From: Fodinicurvata sp. EGI_FJ10296
GTDB lineage: Bacteria > Pseudomonadota > Alphaproteobacteria > DSM-16000 > Inquilinaceae
Reading direction: 5' to 3'
NCBI RefSeq assembly: GCF_040712075.1
Contig: NZ_JBFCVL010000003.1
Location: 124,001 to 188,000, forward strand
Length of the DNA stretch: 64,000 nucleotides
In this document: in pieces, positions 8,436 through 15,994 of the stretch
Layout of the letters: every line of letters starts with the position of its first letter
How positions within the stretch are numbered: position 1 is the stretch's first letter
The notes under the pieces: model-generated
Seen by the model: the letters and a program-made list of their open reading frames with translations, nothing else
Told to the model about the DNA's origin: nothing
Databases searched by the model: none
Made by a program: the position numbers and the translations under genes

Positions 8436-8675
8436 TCACGATACAGCCTGACCACCCTGACTTTCAAGCCAGCCCACGATATCGTCCAGACGCCAACCGA
8501 CCGCCCGGCAGCCGAGCGGCTGTTGCCGCGGGAATGTCCCCAGCTTCACGTGCTTGTAGATCGTCGGCCGCTTGAGGCCGGTCATTTCTTCGACCTCGGA
8601 TATGCGCAGCATCCGCGTCACGGGTCGGCGGGGCTTTTCCGCGAGCCCTTCCATCTGCAATTCTTCCAGTATCAT
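8436..8675 (-). CDS. AlpA/MerR-type helix-turn-helix regulator, excisionase-like
   Basis: 79 residues with the AlpA-like winged helix: RMLRISEVEEMTGLKRPTIYKHVKLGTFPRQQ, then VGWRLDDIVGWLESQ. AlpA proteins are phage regulators related to excisionases and often activate integrase or excise the element. ATG 8675 is chosen because GGAGG lies seven bases upstream and the codon overlaps the stop of the preceding gene (TAATG). It is the last gene of the leftward early operon, closest to attL. Directionality control of integration is therefore a reasonable inference. Confidence 0.78.
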   Translation of the reverse strand: MILEELQMEGLAEKPRRPVTRMLRISEVEEMTGLKRPTIYKHVKLGTFPRQQPLGCRAVGWRLDDIVGWLESQGGQAVS

Positions 8676-9133
8676 TATGCCACCTCCTGACAGCCCGTTG
8701 CGCTCGCTTCCCTGCCCCCTTGCCTGCCGGCCGGACAACACGACTGGCCTAGATGCTCGGCCAACTGAATCACAGCCCGCAGATGCACGGGGTCTGTGAT
8801 GGCGCTTACCGCCCGCGCCGCCTCCAGATTCGGCAGGGGATGCGGGAATTCCTCCGCTCCGGTCGATCCCGGCAGCAACGCCGCGGGACGCACGCCCAAA
8901 ACTTCGGCCAGCCGGACCAGCCGACCAGCAGAGATCCGGTTGGACGCCCGCTCGTATTTCTGGATCTGCTGAAACGTCACACCAACGAGATCTCCCAACC
9001 GTTGTTGCGACACCCCAGCCATGACCCGGTAAACCCGCAACCGCCGCCCGACTTCGACGTCGATCTCGGCGGGTGACAGGTGTGCATCCGGGGGACGCCG
9101 GTGGGTCGGCGCCTCGATCGTCTGCAATTCCAT
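8675..9133 (-). CDS. XRE-family DNA-binding regulator
   Basis: 152 residues. The region from about 27 to 88 is a Cro/CI-type helix-turn-helix (EVGRRLRVYRVMAGVSQQRLGDLVGVTFQQIQKYERASNRISAGRLVRLAEVL). The C-terminal part has no recognisable domain. ATG 9133 follows AAAGG; the frame remains open further upstream, but those residues lack a ribosome site. Its stop overlaps the AlpA-like gene. It is probably a second-tier regulator of the leftward operon or of excision. Confidence 0.82.
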   Translation of the reverse strand: MELQTIEAPTHRRPPDAHLSPAEIDVEVGRRLRVYRVMAGVSQQRLGDLVGVTFQQIQKYERASNRISAGRLVRLAEVLGVRPAALLPGSTGAEEFPHPLPNLEAARAVSAITDPVHLRAVIQLAEHLGQSCCPAGRQGGREASATGCQEVA

Positions 9134-9135
9134 TT

Positions 9136-9396
9136 CTAACCTTTCTGATTCGGTATGTCGGCTTCGAGGATGGCGTAGCCCGCTTTGGTCAGCGTCCACA
9201 TCACTCCACCCGGCTCGATGCCGCGCTCCGCCGCGAACGGATCCTCCAGCGCCTGCTCGTCGACGGGCATCAGCTGGATCAGGCCGGCTGCTTCCATCCG
9301 GTCGGTGAGCGTTTCCCTTTCCGGGAAATTGTCGGCGTCACAAAACGCGGACCGGTGCCGGCGCAGGTCCTCGGCTTCCACCTCACCGCCCGCCAT
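9136..9396 (-). CDS. Hypothetical early phage protein
   Basis: 86 residues with no named domain. The sequence includes MEAAGLIQLMPVDEQALEDPFAAERGIEPGGVMWTLTKAGYAILEA, which reads like a small winged-helix or cofactor fold. It overlaps the end of the beta-clamp gene by 14 bases, and its stop lies just before the next start. It is clearly an operon member. The function is unknown. Confidence 0.62.
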   Translation of the reverse strand: MAGGEVEAEDLRRHRSAFCDADNFPERETLTDRMEAAGLIQLMPVDEQALEDPFAAERGIEPGGVMWTLTKAGYAILEADIPNQKG

Positions 9397-10618
9397 CGCG
9401 AACCCTCATCGGCATCATGACCGCCTGAAATCCGATGGGGTCGACCGGCAACACCTGAAATGATCCCGTTCCGATCACTCCGGCGTTGAAAGCCAAGTTG
9501 ACGCGTTTCACGCCGTGCAGGCTGTCGAGGATCCGGCTCATGAGCGTGGGGTTGACGCCAATGCATCGGTTCTCGCCTTCAAGCAAGTCGGTGTCGGGCC
9601 GGCAATCCAGAACGGTCGACACTTCCCCGCCGTCCTGGCGTTTGGCGCGCAGCACGGCTGTGTCGCCCTCGAACGTGATGGTGACCGAGTGGGTCCAATG
9701 GTTTTGGGTATTCGAAGCCGTCCGCAGCAGGTCGATCGCCTGGCGCAGGCGCCCCCGGTCGAACGTCGCCATTTCGCGGTTATCGGGAATGACCTTCCGA
9801 TAGTTTGGAAAGGTCCCGTCGATGCACTTTGTGCGCACCGTCACGTCGCCGATCGTCCAGACGGCTACCGGCGTTCCTTCGGCAACAATCTCGGATTCGG
9901 ACCCGTATTTCGGCGGCGTCATGTGGATCGCGAGACGGACGGGCGCCCCCCGCCGCCGGCGCGCGATCTGCAACACGGTCCCAAGGGCCACGTGCGGCAG
10001 GATCACGCCGGACGTGTTGCCGGAAGCGGTCGGCATCTCGCCAGCACTCCCGGGCAGATCAACATCGGCAAGGCCCATCACGTGGCCGGTGGTGGCCACC
10101 AACCGGTATGCGCCTTCTTCCCCTTGTTCAAGATATACGCCGTTCAGATAGTACCGGGTGCTTTCAATCGAGATATAGGTTTGGAGACGCCGCAACGCGG
10201 TCAGGACCCCGTCCCCCAGATCGGCCGACCAGACCGGGCTGTCGTCGTACCGGGCAAATGCTGGGAACTCTTCTCCGGGAATGGTCTGAGCCTCGATGTC
10301 GAGGCGGCCGCAAATGATTCCACAATGTTGGCTGCTATCAAGCGGTGACAGTTTGACGGATCCGCCGCCGCTGCCGCGCATGGCCTTGGCAAGGCTGCGG
10401 GGGTGACCGATGCAGCAATCGGGCGCCCAGCCGTTCATTGTCGGCACGATCGATGTTTCGACTTCGTGGTCGATATCGGTGGCGACCATGGCCAGCCGAT
10501 CGCCGTCCCGCCGCAGCCGGACGGTTTCCAGCACAGGTACAACCGCTTCACGATCAATGGCAGTCGCGGCTGTATCGAGACCCGCCGAAAATTCCTTGGC
10601 GTCCAGGATCATGCTCAT
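9383..10618 (-). CDS. dnaN: Phage-encoded DNA polymerase III beta subunit (sliding clamp)
   Basis: 411 residues, slightly longer than bacterial DnaN (about 370). Landmarks are an N-terminal VVPVLETVRLRRDGDRLAMVATDIDHEVE, a central ESTRYYLNGVYLE with LVATTGHVMGLADV, and TFPNYRKVIPD in the third domain. These are the positions of the DnaN signatures in the three clamp domains. The extreme C-terminus (QAVMMPMRVRDGGR) matches the usual VMPMR ending. The clamp dimer would tether a polymerase to DNA. Lying in the CI-controlled leftward operon, it would be made on induction. Its start overlaps the upstream gene by ATGA. Confidence 0.88.
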   Translation of the reverse strand: MSMILDAKEFSAGLDTAATAIDREAVVPVLETVRLRRDGDRLAMVATDIDHEVETSIVPTMNGWAPDCCIGHPRSLAKAMRGSGGGSVKLSPLDSSQHCGIICGRLDIEAQTIPGEEFPAFARYDDSPVWSADLGDGVLTALRRLQTYISIESTRYYLNGVYLEQGEEGAYRLVATTGHVMGLADVDLPGSAGEMPTASGNTSGVILPHVALGTVLQIARRRRGAPVRLAIHMTPPKYGSESEIVAEGTPVAVWTIGDVTVRTKCIDGTFPNYRKVIPDNREMATFDRGRLRQAIDLLRTASNTQNHWTHSVTITFEGDTAVLRAKRQDGGEVSTVLDCRPDTDLLEGENRCIGVNPTLMSRILDSLHGVKRVNLAFNAGVIGTGSFQVLPVDPIGFQAVMMPMRVRDGGR

Positions 10619-11433
10619 GTGTTGCCTCCATTTTCTGGCCGTTCGGATCCGTGTCCCGCGCCCGACCGCTCAGAGAGCAGGGTGTCGACGTTGGCGAGGT
10701 GCGGCGTAAAGGTTATGCGCCACACCCAGTCGTTTCGGTCCCATGCACCAGGGCCGTGGATGCCCTCCCACATCTCGGAGAACCCCTCCCGGTAGGAGCC
10801 GTTCACCGACGGGTCATAGGATCGGTTGCGGCAAAGCTTGATGGAGCTGGAGTATTGAGGCGCACCCTCAGCAATCGCATCCGCCTCGCTGATGTCCTGG
10901 ACGCGCTCAAAGCGCACGTCCGTCACCCGCAGCGTGAGGCGACTGACCCAGCGTGGCATGTGTAGAGGCGTTACCATTCCCTTTCGGGCGGCCTTGGGAA
11001 ATCGCCAGTCGCCCACATCGACATCGCAGTCCTGCAGGTGGATTTCGGAATCGTCGGCGGCGTACCTAATCCGAAGATCCCAGTTCGAATAGCCCTGCAA
11101 AGGGCGCCACGTCTCGCGAACCCAGAGCAGGTCACCGGGTCTTAAAGTCGGCTTGCCCAGCCATTGGCTCAGCACGCCCACTTGGTTTGGGACGCAGTCA
11201 GCCTGCCAACTCAGCAGGCCTTCGATGAAGCGAAAACCGCGAGCGTTGTTGAGGGCAGCCGTCATCATCGCTTCATCAGGCCTGACGTATCGCCCATCGA
11301 AATCTAATCCGCCCGTCCAGATGCGCAGATTCTGTGGCGATAGAATCCGCCTTGTCTGCGTCTTGCGCTTCTCCTGGATCGCTCGAGCCATCGGGCCGTT
11401 GAAGGTGATCGGCTTCGTCGCGACTCCGCTCAT
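10615..11433 (-). CDS. ASCH/PUA-like phage protein
   Basis: 272 residues with the pattern of a widespread phage family: ITFNGPMARAIQEKRKTQTRRIL, GDLLWVRETWRPL, HMPRWVSRLTLRVTDVRFERVQDISEADAIAEG, and a C-terminal WEGIHGPGAWDRNDWVWRITF. The fold is expected to be ASCH/PUA-like, which binds RNA or modified nucleotides; the exact role in phages is not established. ATG 11433 overlaps the stop of the upstream gene (ATGA), so it is preferred to the ATG at 11445. It is also coupled to the clamp gene downstream. Confidence 0.72.
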   Translation of the reverse strand: MSGVATKPITFNGPMARAIQEKRKTQTRRILSPQNLRIWTGGLDFDGRYVRPDEAMMTAALNNARGFRFIEGLLSWQADCVPNQVGVLSQWLGKPTLRPGDLLWVRETWRPLQGYSNWDLRIRYAADDSEIHLQDCDVDVGDWRFPKAARKGMVTPLHMPRWVSRLTLRVTDVRFERVQDISEADAIAEGAPQYSSSIKLCRNRSYDPSVNGSYREGFSEMWEGIHGPGAWDRNDWVWRITFTPHLANVDTLLSERSGAGHGSERPENGGNT

Positions 11434-11849
11434 GATTGCCCCCACCTGTTGCCAAGCTTCCCCCTGACCAGCCGGCCAGTCCCCCGGCCGGATCGCCTCC
11501 GGCCGCCGCCGGGGGCTCGTGGCCGGTGGCTGTTGCGCGTTGATTCAGGCGTCGCCGGATAGGGATCGGGATATCCCAGCGGGATCAGGGCTTCGCCGAT
11601 CTCGCTGTGGCGGACCTGGAACGGTCCGTGCGGTATCCAGGCCGCCGGCTCGAGGCCGTTGGTCCAGATGCGGTTGAGGATCCGGAGAGCCGCATCGGCC
11701 GCACCCAGCCGGCCGGCGACCTCGCGCAACAGATCGGCCGATTTGTTGCAATCCGCCCCCCGCATCCGGCGTTCCAGCTCGGCCAGATCCGCAACAAGGG
11801 CATCGGTCGGCCGCTGTTCCGGCCCCGGTGGTATCGGCACCGGCTGCAT
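11430..11849 (-). CDS. Hypothetical early phage protein
   Basis: 139 residues. The first 95 are mildly acidic and helical (ALVADLAELERRMRGADCNKSADLLREVAGRLGAADAALRIL); the last 40 are basic and Arg/Gly-rich, which suggests a nucleic-acid-binding tail. The start shares one base with the upstream stop (TGATG) and the stop overlaps the ASCH gene by ATGA. Both overlaps support translation. No family is recognised. Confidence 0.6.
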   Translation of the reverse strand: MQPVPIPPGPEQRPTDALVADLAELERRMRGADCNKSADLLREVAGRLGAADAALRILNRIWTNGLEPAAWIPHGPFQVRHSEIGEALIPLGYPDPYPATPESTRNSHRPRAPGGGRRRSGRGTGRLVRGKLGNRWGQS

Positions 11850-12550
11850 CAGAAGTCACCGATCGCGGTGACGACGGAATCCTCATCGACGATCAGCTTG
11901 CCGCCCCGGCAGTAGAGCGCGAACAGCGTCCGATGATGATCCTTCCAGCTACCCAGACGGGCGGATTTTTCCATGTCGACGCCGTCGAGAAAGAGCGCGC
12001 CGATTTTGCCGTCATCCCTGACCAGCGCGCGCACCTCGCAGCTGTGCCTTTTGACGTCTTCGCCCTCATCAAGACGCACCCAACGGGACCCGTACTCTGT
12101 CTCACCGACGTCGCAGGTGACGTAACTGCCGAACCGGTCGCTCTCGCCCTCGAGCCGTGTCACCATTTCCTGGACGATCTCGCTCAGCTTCACCTCGCCG
12201 GCGCCGATACCGAGGATCTCATCCAGCTCGATCTTCAGCCGCTCGTTGATGGTCGCATCCATGTGCTCTTCGACCTTCGCCTGAACGACGGCCGAGACCA
12301 TGTGGCTATAGGACGGGATGGTCAGGTCGCCCACCTCGAGCGCGGCCCCGACCTGTTTTTGTATCTGCTTTCCGATGTCGCCATAGCTGCGCAGCGCACT
12401 CTCGACGGTCTGCTTGATCAGCGCCTCAACATTCTTGGCCACGATGCCCCGCACGGCGTCGTCGGTGGTCTGGCGCTGGACCTCGTCGATGACGATATTG
12501 GCGAGTGGCTTGTTGGTCTGGACAGCCGGGGCCGTTTGCGTCTCATCCAT
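11849..12550 (-). CDS. Hypothetical early phage protein
   Basis: 233 residues from ATG 12550. The N-terminal two thirds look helical, with repeated amphipathic stretches (VDEVQRQTTDDAVRGIVAKNVEALIKQTVESALRSYGDIGKQIQKQV). The C-terminal 80 residues look beta-rich (DVGETEYGSRWVRLDEGEDVKRHSCEVRALVRDDGKIGALFLDGVDM). No named family is recognised. It is tightly coupled to the downstream gene. The position in the leftward operon suggests a host-takeover or recombination role, but no motif shows it. Confidence 0.65.
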   Translation of the reverse strand: MDETQTAPAVQTNKPLANIVIDEVQRQTTDDAVRGIVAKNVEALIKQTVESALRSYGDIGKQIQKQVGAALEVGDLTIPSYSHMVSAVVQAKVEEHMDATINERLKIELDEILGIGAGEVKLSEIVQEMVTRLEGESDRFGSYVTCDVGETEYGSRWVRLDEGEDVKRHSCEVRALVRDDGKIGALFLDGVDMEKSARLGSWKDHHRTLFALYCRGGKLIVDEDSVVTAIGDF

Positions 12551-12595
12551 GGGACACATCCTTCTTCTCGGAATTTCGGAGGGGTTTGGATTCCG

Positions 12596-12694
12596 TCAGC
12601 GCCAGTCGGCGTAGCGGATTTCATATCGTCGCCGGGCAATGCGGCGGCGCCGGGTGGCGCGGTTGATCAGGCTGGCAATAAGCAACGTCAGCAT
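12596..12694 (-). CDS. Possible very small basic peptide
   Basis: A 32-residue frame starts with ATG at 12694, overlapping the stop of the upstream gene (ATGCTGA). It reads MLTLLIASLINRATRRRR and ends YEIRYADWR: a short hydrophobic stretch followed by a very basic segment. The overlap with the upstream stop is the main support. It could be a small membrane peptide. Confidence is low because no good ribosome site is visible. Confidence 0.33.
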   Translation of the reverse strand: MLTLLIASLINRATRRRRIARRRYEIRYADWR

Positions 12695-12984
12695 GCCCGC
12701 ACCTCTCGGCCGGTGGGCGCGGGGTTGCCGGCGGAAACGGTGCGGCCGTCGACGGCGACCAGTCGCGGGCCGCTCGGCAGGGGCGTGACCTGCCCTGCCC
12801 CTGCGATCACAGTCCGGTCTTCTCCGAAGACGTCGATGACGGCGACGACATTGCCGCAGCTGACGGCCCGGCCAGCGACGCGGCCGACTTGGTCAGTTCC
12901 GGATATGCTGACGACGGTTCCGGTGGGCGGTATTCGGGTAGCTTTGAAGATGAGAGTATTCAGAGGCATGTTTGCGCTCGACAT
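12688..12984 (-). CDS. Hypothetical first gene of the leftward early operon
   Basis: 98 residues from ATG 12984, preceded by GGGGATC. The sequence is beta-rich and small-residue-rich (TRIPPTGTVVSISGTDQVGRVAGRAVSCGNVVAVIDVFGEDRTVIAG) and has no known family. It is the first gene downstream of the leftward promoter with its CI operator, the position of lambda N. I see no arginine-rich N-peptide, so an antiterminator role is not supported. Confidence 0.5.
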   Translation of the reverse strand: MSSANMPLNTLIFKATRIPPTGTVVSISGTDQVGRVAGRAVSCGNVVAVIDVFGEDRTVIAGAGQVTPLPSGPRLVAVDGRTVSAGNPAPTGREVRAC

Positions 12985-13077
12985 TAGCGATCCCCAGTTG
13001 AAGGCGTTGCGTTTGCCTGTCTGGATCGCGCGTCTGAGCATACCCCATGACGACTGGAGGACACGCGATCCACAACA

Positions 13078-13112
13078 TACCCAATATGGGTAAGATAGAA
13101 ACAGCGTGTCAA
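13078..13112 (-). promoter_or_regulatory. Leftward early promoter (pL-like) with CI operator
   Basis: On the minus strand, TTGACA (13112-13107), an 18-base spacer and CATATT (13088-13083) form a promoter. The perfect inverted repeat TACCCAATATGGGTA (13078-13092) covers the -10 box. The same CCCA-N3-TGGG pattern recurs three times between cI and cro, so repressor bound here should block the leftward operon. Confidence 0.65.
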
Positions 13113-13144
13113 CCAAAATTGTGTAAGGTTACCCTACTGAGCAA

Positions 13145-13852
13145 TCACAAGTTGCCGTCACCATGGACTTTGTGGGTCTGACGCGCCGTTCCGCGCGGCA
13201 CAGCCCGAATATCGGCCATTGCGACAACGATACCTGAAATGCGGGTCTCGCCAGAATCCACTGGCAACGGCGCTTTATGATCTCGATGATCCGAAAGGGG
13301 CCACAACCATTCGTTTCCCATTTCATCGACTCGATATTCCGCGACTCGTCGCTCCAGCTTCTCACCGTCGATCCGCTCAGCGACCACATGGTCTCCGGAT
13401 CGCACGGGACCAACTGGGCCATCGGCGTTCGCACAGAGCACGTGTGACCCGTCCGGATAAACCAGGTTTGTCGCCGGCCCTGAAATCTGGACGACGAAAT
13501 CCGCCTGAACAGGCGGAAATCCAACAAACGACGGAACAGTCACGTAGTGCACAGGATCCTCGGTCATGATTGGCTGCCAAAGGCCGGGAGCTGCTTGCCC
13601 AGCCAGAACAACCCTCTTCATGCCAACGTCTTCGTTTATTAAAGGTTGATTTCCGCGAGGAATATTCTCGTCTTCAATAATCTCCGCTGGAAGGACGTCT
13701 AGCGCCTTCGCCAAGCGATTCAGCCACTCAACGGTAAGCCGCCGCTCACCGCGCTCGAGTTTCACGATCTGGCTTTCGCTGGTTTCGGCAGCACTAGCAA
13801 GCTGCCGTCTGGACCAACCCTTGTTTTCCCGAATCGTACGAATTCTATGCAT
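13145..13852 (-). CDS. cI: CI-type phage repressor with degenerate S24 domain
   Basis: 235 residues. Residues 1-60 are an XRE helix-turn-helix (MHRIRTIRENKGWSRRQLASAAETSESQIVKLERGERRLT). Residues 95-225 align with the LexA/S24 C-terminal domain (VQISGPATNLVYPDGSHVLC, SGDHVVAERID, VDEMGNEWLWPLS). In the family the dyad serine sits in GDSMN and the lysine in a TVKR-like strand. Here these positions appear to be Ala (GPATN) and Ala (RRVAEY), so self-cleavage is doubtful. ATG 13852 follows GAGGG. It is divergent from cro across a three-operator region. Confidence 0.85.
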   Translation of the reverse strand: MHRIRTIRENKGWSRRQLASAAETSESQIVKLERGERRLTVEWLNRLAKALDVLPAEIIEDENIPRGNQPLINEDVGMKRVVLAGQAAPGLWQPIMTEDPVHYVTVPSFVGFPPVQADFVVQISGPATNLVYPDGSHVLCANADGPVGPVRSGDHVVAERIDGEKLERRVAEYRVDEMGNEWLWPLSDHRDHKAPLPVDSGETRISGIVVAMADIRAVPRGTARQTHKVHGDGNL

Positions 13853-13877
13853 CATGCCCTCAATATGGAGCAGACGA

Positions 13878-13939
13878 CCCGGAATGGGCATAACCCATTT
13901 CGGGTACAATTTTCGTGTTGAAATCTTCCCCATAATGGG
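13878..13939. promoter_or_regulatory. cI-cro intergenic operators (three sites)
   Basis: Three 11-base sites match the symmetric pattern CCCA-N3-TGGG with at most one change: CCCGGAATGGG at 13878-13888, CCCATTTCGGG at 13894-13904, and CCCATAATGGG at 13929-13939. Centres are 16 and 35 bases apart. A fourth, perfect copy overlaps the leftward promoter at 13080-13090. This is the layout of lambda-type OR and OL operators for CI and Cro. Confidence 0.65.
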
Positions 13940-13953
13940 TAACTTCGGGTCTC

Positions 13954-14157
13954 ATGCACCTGCGAGAATACCTCCGACAGCATCAGTCATCCCCGGCGGA
14001 TTTCGCTCGCAAATGCCAGCGATCAGAAAGAGCCGTGATCAAATGGTTACGGGGTGAGCGCTTACCCCGACGCGAAACAATGATGAAAATCCTTGAGATA
14101 ACGAACGGCTGCGTAGGACCAGAGGACTTTTATAAACCAGATATCATGAGAAATTGA
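13954..14157 (+). CDS. cro: Cro-like repressor
   Basis: 67 residues, almost entirely a helix-turn-helix: MHLREYLRQHQSSPADFARKCQRSERAVIKWLRGERLPRRETMMKILEITNG. Small size, divergence from cI and operators in between identify it as the Cro-type antagonist that commits to lytic growth. It is the first gene of the rightward early transcript. It is followed at once by a convergent minus-strand gene, which is unusual because this would oppose rightward transcription. Confidence 0.8.
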   Translation: MHLREYLRQHQSSPADFARKCQRSERAVIKWLRGERLPRRETMMKILEITNGCVGPEDFYKPDIMRN

Positions 14158-14198
14158 TGCCTAGTGAACATCGAATCCATCCGGACGCTAACGCTCAT

Positions 14199-15137
14199 CT
14201 AGTCAGAACTTTCTCCATACTTCAGAAGGTCAACAAAGCCGCACTGCGTTGTACGATTCACGCGAACCATCTCCAGATTTTCATTCCGTATTCGAAATTC
14301 TCTGAACTGAACTTCTCCTGGAGTAACGGTGCCTTGAATGGTCGGGATATCCGGACGCGCATCCGCCACCTCGATCAATCGCTTCGCCGATCTCAGAGTG
14401 TTGGACCAACTCGTCAATTTTGCTCCGGGATGATCATACAGAATGTCACCTCTACCAAAGGCATATGCCGGAGGCACCCCCTGCGAATACATGTGGTCTG
14501 GGTTCAATCGCGCACGCACAGAATTAACGCTCCCGACGAGATCAAGCGCCCCCTTGAATGCCGCATCAACGTGAAAATGCCAGCCCGGAAGTCCGCCGTT
14601 CGGACCGCAAAAGCTGAGCCCATGCTCCACCGTTCGCAGCCGGGATACCTTTCGATCAAGCCCGATACTGACAACCCGTTCAGGGAGCCCGGCCGCAACG
14701 AGCACGCGCTTAAGATTCAGTATTTCTCCCGTTTCAGCATCGATGGCCTCAATAACCCTATCTGCAAGGTAGGTTCGGACCGGCCCCTGCGCCTTGGATG
14801 CCTCCCTATCAAACGAAACGAGATGGATCACGACACGATCAATTTCGACATTTGTCGCAAATATCGTTGCCTTCGCTGTTCGAATGAACGTGCTTCGATA
14901 GACGACAGTGCCTTTGTTGTAGTGCAGCACGACGTGCCGATTAATCGGAATGGTTGTGACTGTAGGCCCATCCGGCTCCCCATTTCCTACCTGCCCCCGC
15001 AGATCACTCGGCATAAACCCTACCCGCTTCATCACCAGACTCGCGCTCCGGTAGAATTTGAAGCCAATAGTGATCCACGTCGAGAGGTTAGTGAAAATCA
15101 CCCCAGTTGTTCTTCTCCTGTTCGCACTCAGCGCCAT
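14199..15137 (-). CDS. Unidentified protein, cargo gene in the immediate-early region
   Basis: 312 residues if the ATG at 15137 is used; ATGs at 15032 and 15014 are alternatives and none has a strong ribosome site. The first 35 residues include a moderately hydrophobic segment. The central part (TYLADRVIEAIDAETGEILNLKRVLVAAGLPERVV) and the later GLPGWHFHVDAAFKGALDLVG have no family I recognise. It runs against cro and the replication genes and is less GC-rich than its neighbours. Both features suggest an inserted lysogenic-conversion gene, possibly expressed in the lysogen. The function is unknown. Confidence 0.6.
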   Translation of the reverse strand: MALSANRRRTTGVIFTNLSTWITIGFKFYRSASLVMKRVGFMPSDLRGQVGNGEPDGPTVTTIPINRHVVLHYNKGTVVYRSTFIRTAKATIFATNVEIDRVVIHLVSFDREASKAQGPVRTYLADRVIEAIDAETGEILNLKRVLVAAGLPERVVSIGLDRKVSRLRTVEHGLSFCGPNGGLPGWHFHVDAAFKGALDLVGSVNSVRARLNPDHMYSQGVPPAYAFGRGDILYDHPGAKLTSWSNTLRSAKRLIEVADARPDIPTIQGTVTPGEVQFREFRIRNENLEMVRVNRTTQCGFVDLLKYGESSD

Positions 15138-15350
15138 TGAAGGCCAGATTTTGCACCATGATTCGCAATACCGCCGTGCGGCCGCCGCTCTTGGGCAAAT
15201 CTACCGCCAACGGTGGGCGGCCGGGCACACCCTGACGAAAGAAAGGTCGCGAATGATGACACCACTATTGATTGAGAAAACTCGCTTTAATGTCCCTCTT
15301 ATGATGTCCGCCGCTTCGACCTTTCTGGCCGATTTGAACGGGTGCAATCC

Positions 15351-15935
15351 ATGACGACGATGACCATGAAAGCGCCGCCGGACGAACTGGTGGCAGAGCG
15401 GCTACGAGGCTGGCTGCGCGCCTATTCGGCCAAGGATGTCGCCCGGCAACTGGATATCCGGCTGCGCACGGTCGAGGCCTGGCGCGTGGGCCAGACGTCG
15501 CCGAACCTGCGGTATCTGACGGCCATGATCGCTTTGTGGGGCGAGCCTTTCGTTCGCGACATCTTCGCGCCTGTCATCGAGGATGGCGGCGCCGATCTGC
15601 CCAAACGCCTGGAACGGCTTGAACACGAACTGCGCTCGATCCGGAGTGACTATAATGAAATGGCTAAGAATTCTGCGCGCCCGCGTGATGCTGACGATCG
15701 CGGAATGGACCGGCAGGCAAGCGCGACGGGATCTGGACGCAGCGGATCCGCGGCCAAGGCGGCCCGGTCCATGGCGCGGTCCATGGGGGTAATCGCGCTG
15801 GCCGCCCTGTCCGGATGGGCGGCCACCGATTCCGACGTCATCCGCACCACGACCCGATCCAATGTCCGGACGCCGATAACGCAATCGGCCCGCGTCGCTC
15901 GGGCCACGGCAGCCGATAGCGGCTTGCCTGCTTAG
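15351..15935 (+). CDS. Helix-turn-helix early phage protein with C-terminal membrane segment
   Basis: 194 residues. Residues 20-60 form a helix-turn-helix (LRAYSAKDVARQLDIRLRTVEAWRVGQTSPNLRYLTAMIALWG). A coiled-coil-like stretch follows (LPKRLERLEHELRSIRSDYNEM). Near 135-155 a short hydrophobic segment (MGVIALAALSGWAAT) might anchor it. The frame can also start from a GTG nine bases earlier. It is the first gene of the rightward operon after the inserted minus-strand gene. It may regulate early genes; no specific family is named. Confidence 0.62.
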   Translation: MTTMTMKAPPDELVAERLRGWLRAYSAKDVARQLDIRLRTVEAWRVGQTSPNLRYLTAMIALWGEPFVRDIFAPVIEDGGADLPKRLERLEHELRSIRSDYNEMAKNSARPRDADDRGMDRQASATGSGRSGSAAKAARSMARSMGVIALAALSGWAATDSDVIRTTTRSNVRTPITQSARVARATAADSGLPA

Positions 15936-15994
15936 TCGCTGGCCCCTCCCCCGAACGCTGATCCGAACCGAGCCGAGATGGAGTTCGTATTTCC

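Noticed and set aside
12688-12984. First leftward-operon gene as a lambda N-type antiterminator
   Set aside because: It has no arginine-rich N-terminal motif, and no boxB-like hairpin was seen downstream of the promoter.
14154-15140. A 328-residue plus-strand open frame after cro
   Set aside because: The minus-strand frame covering the same bases has a more protein-like composition. The plus frame is rich in His, Arg, Asn and Cys without order. This choice is less certain than the others.
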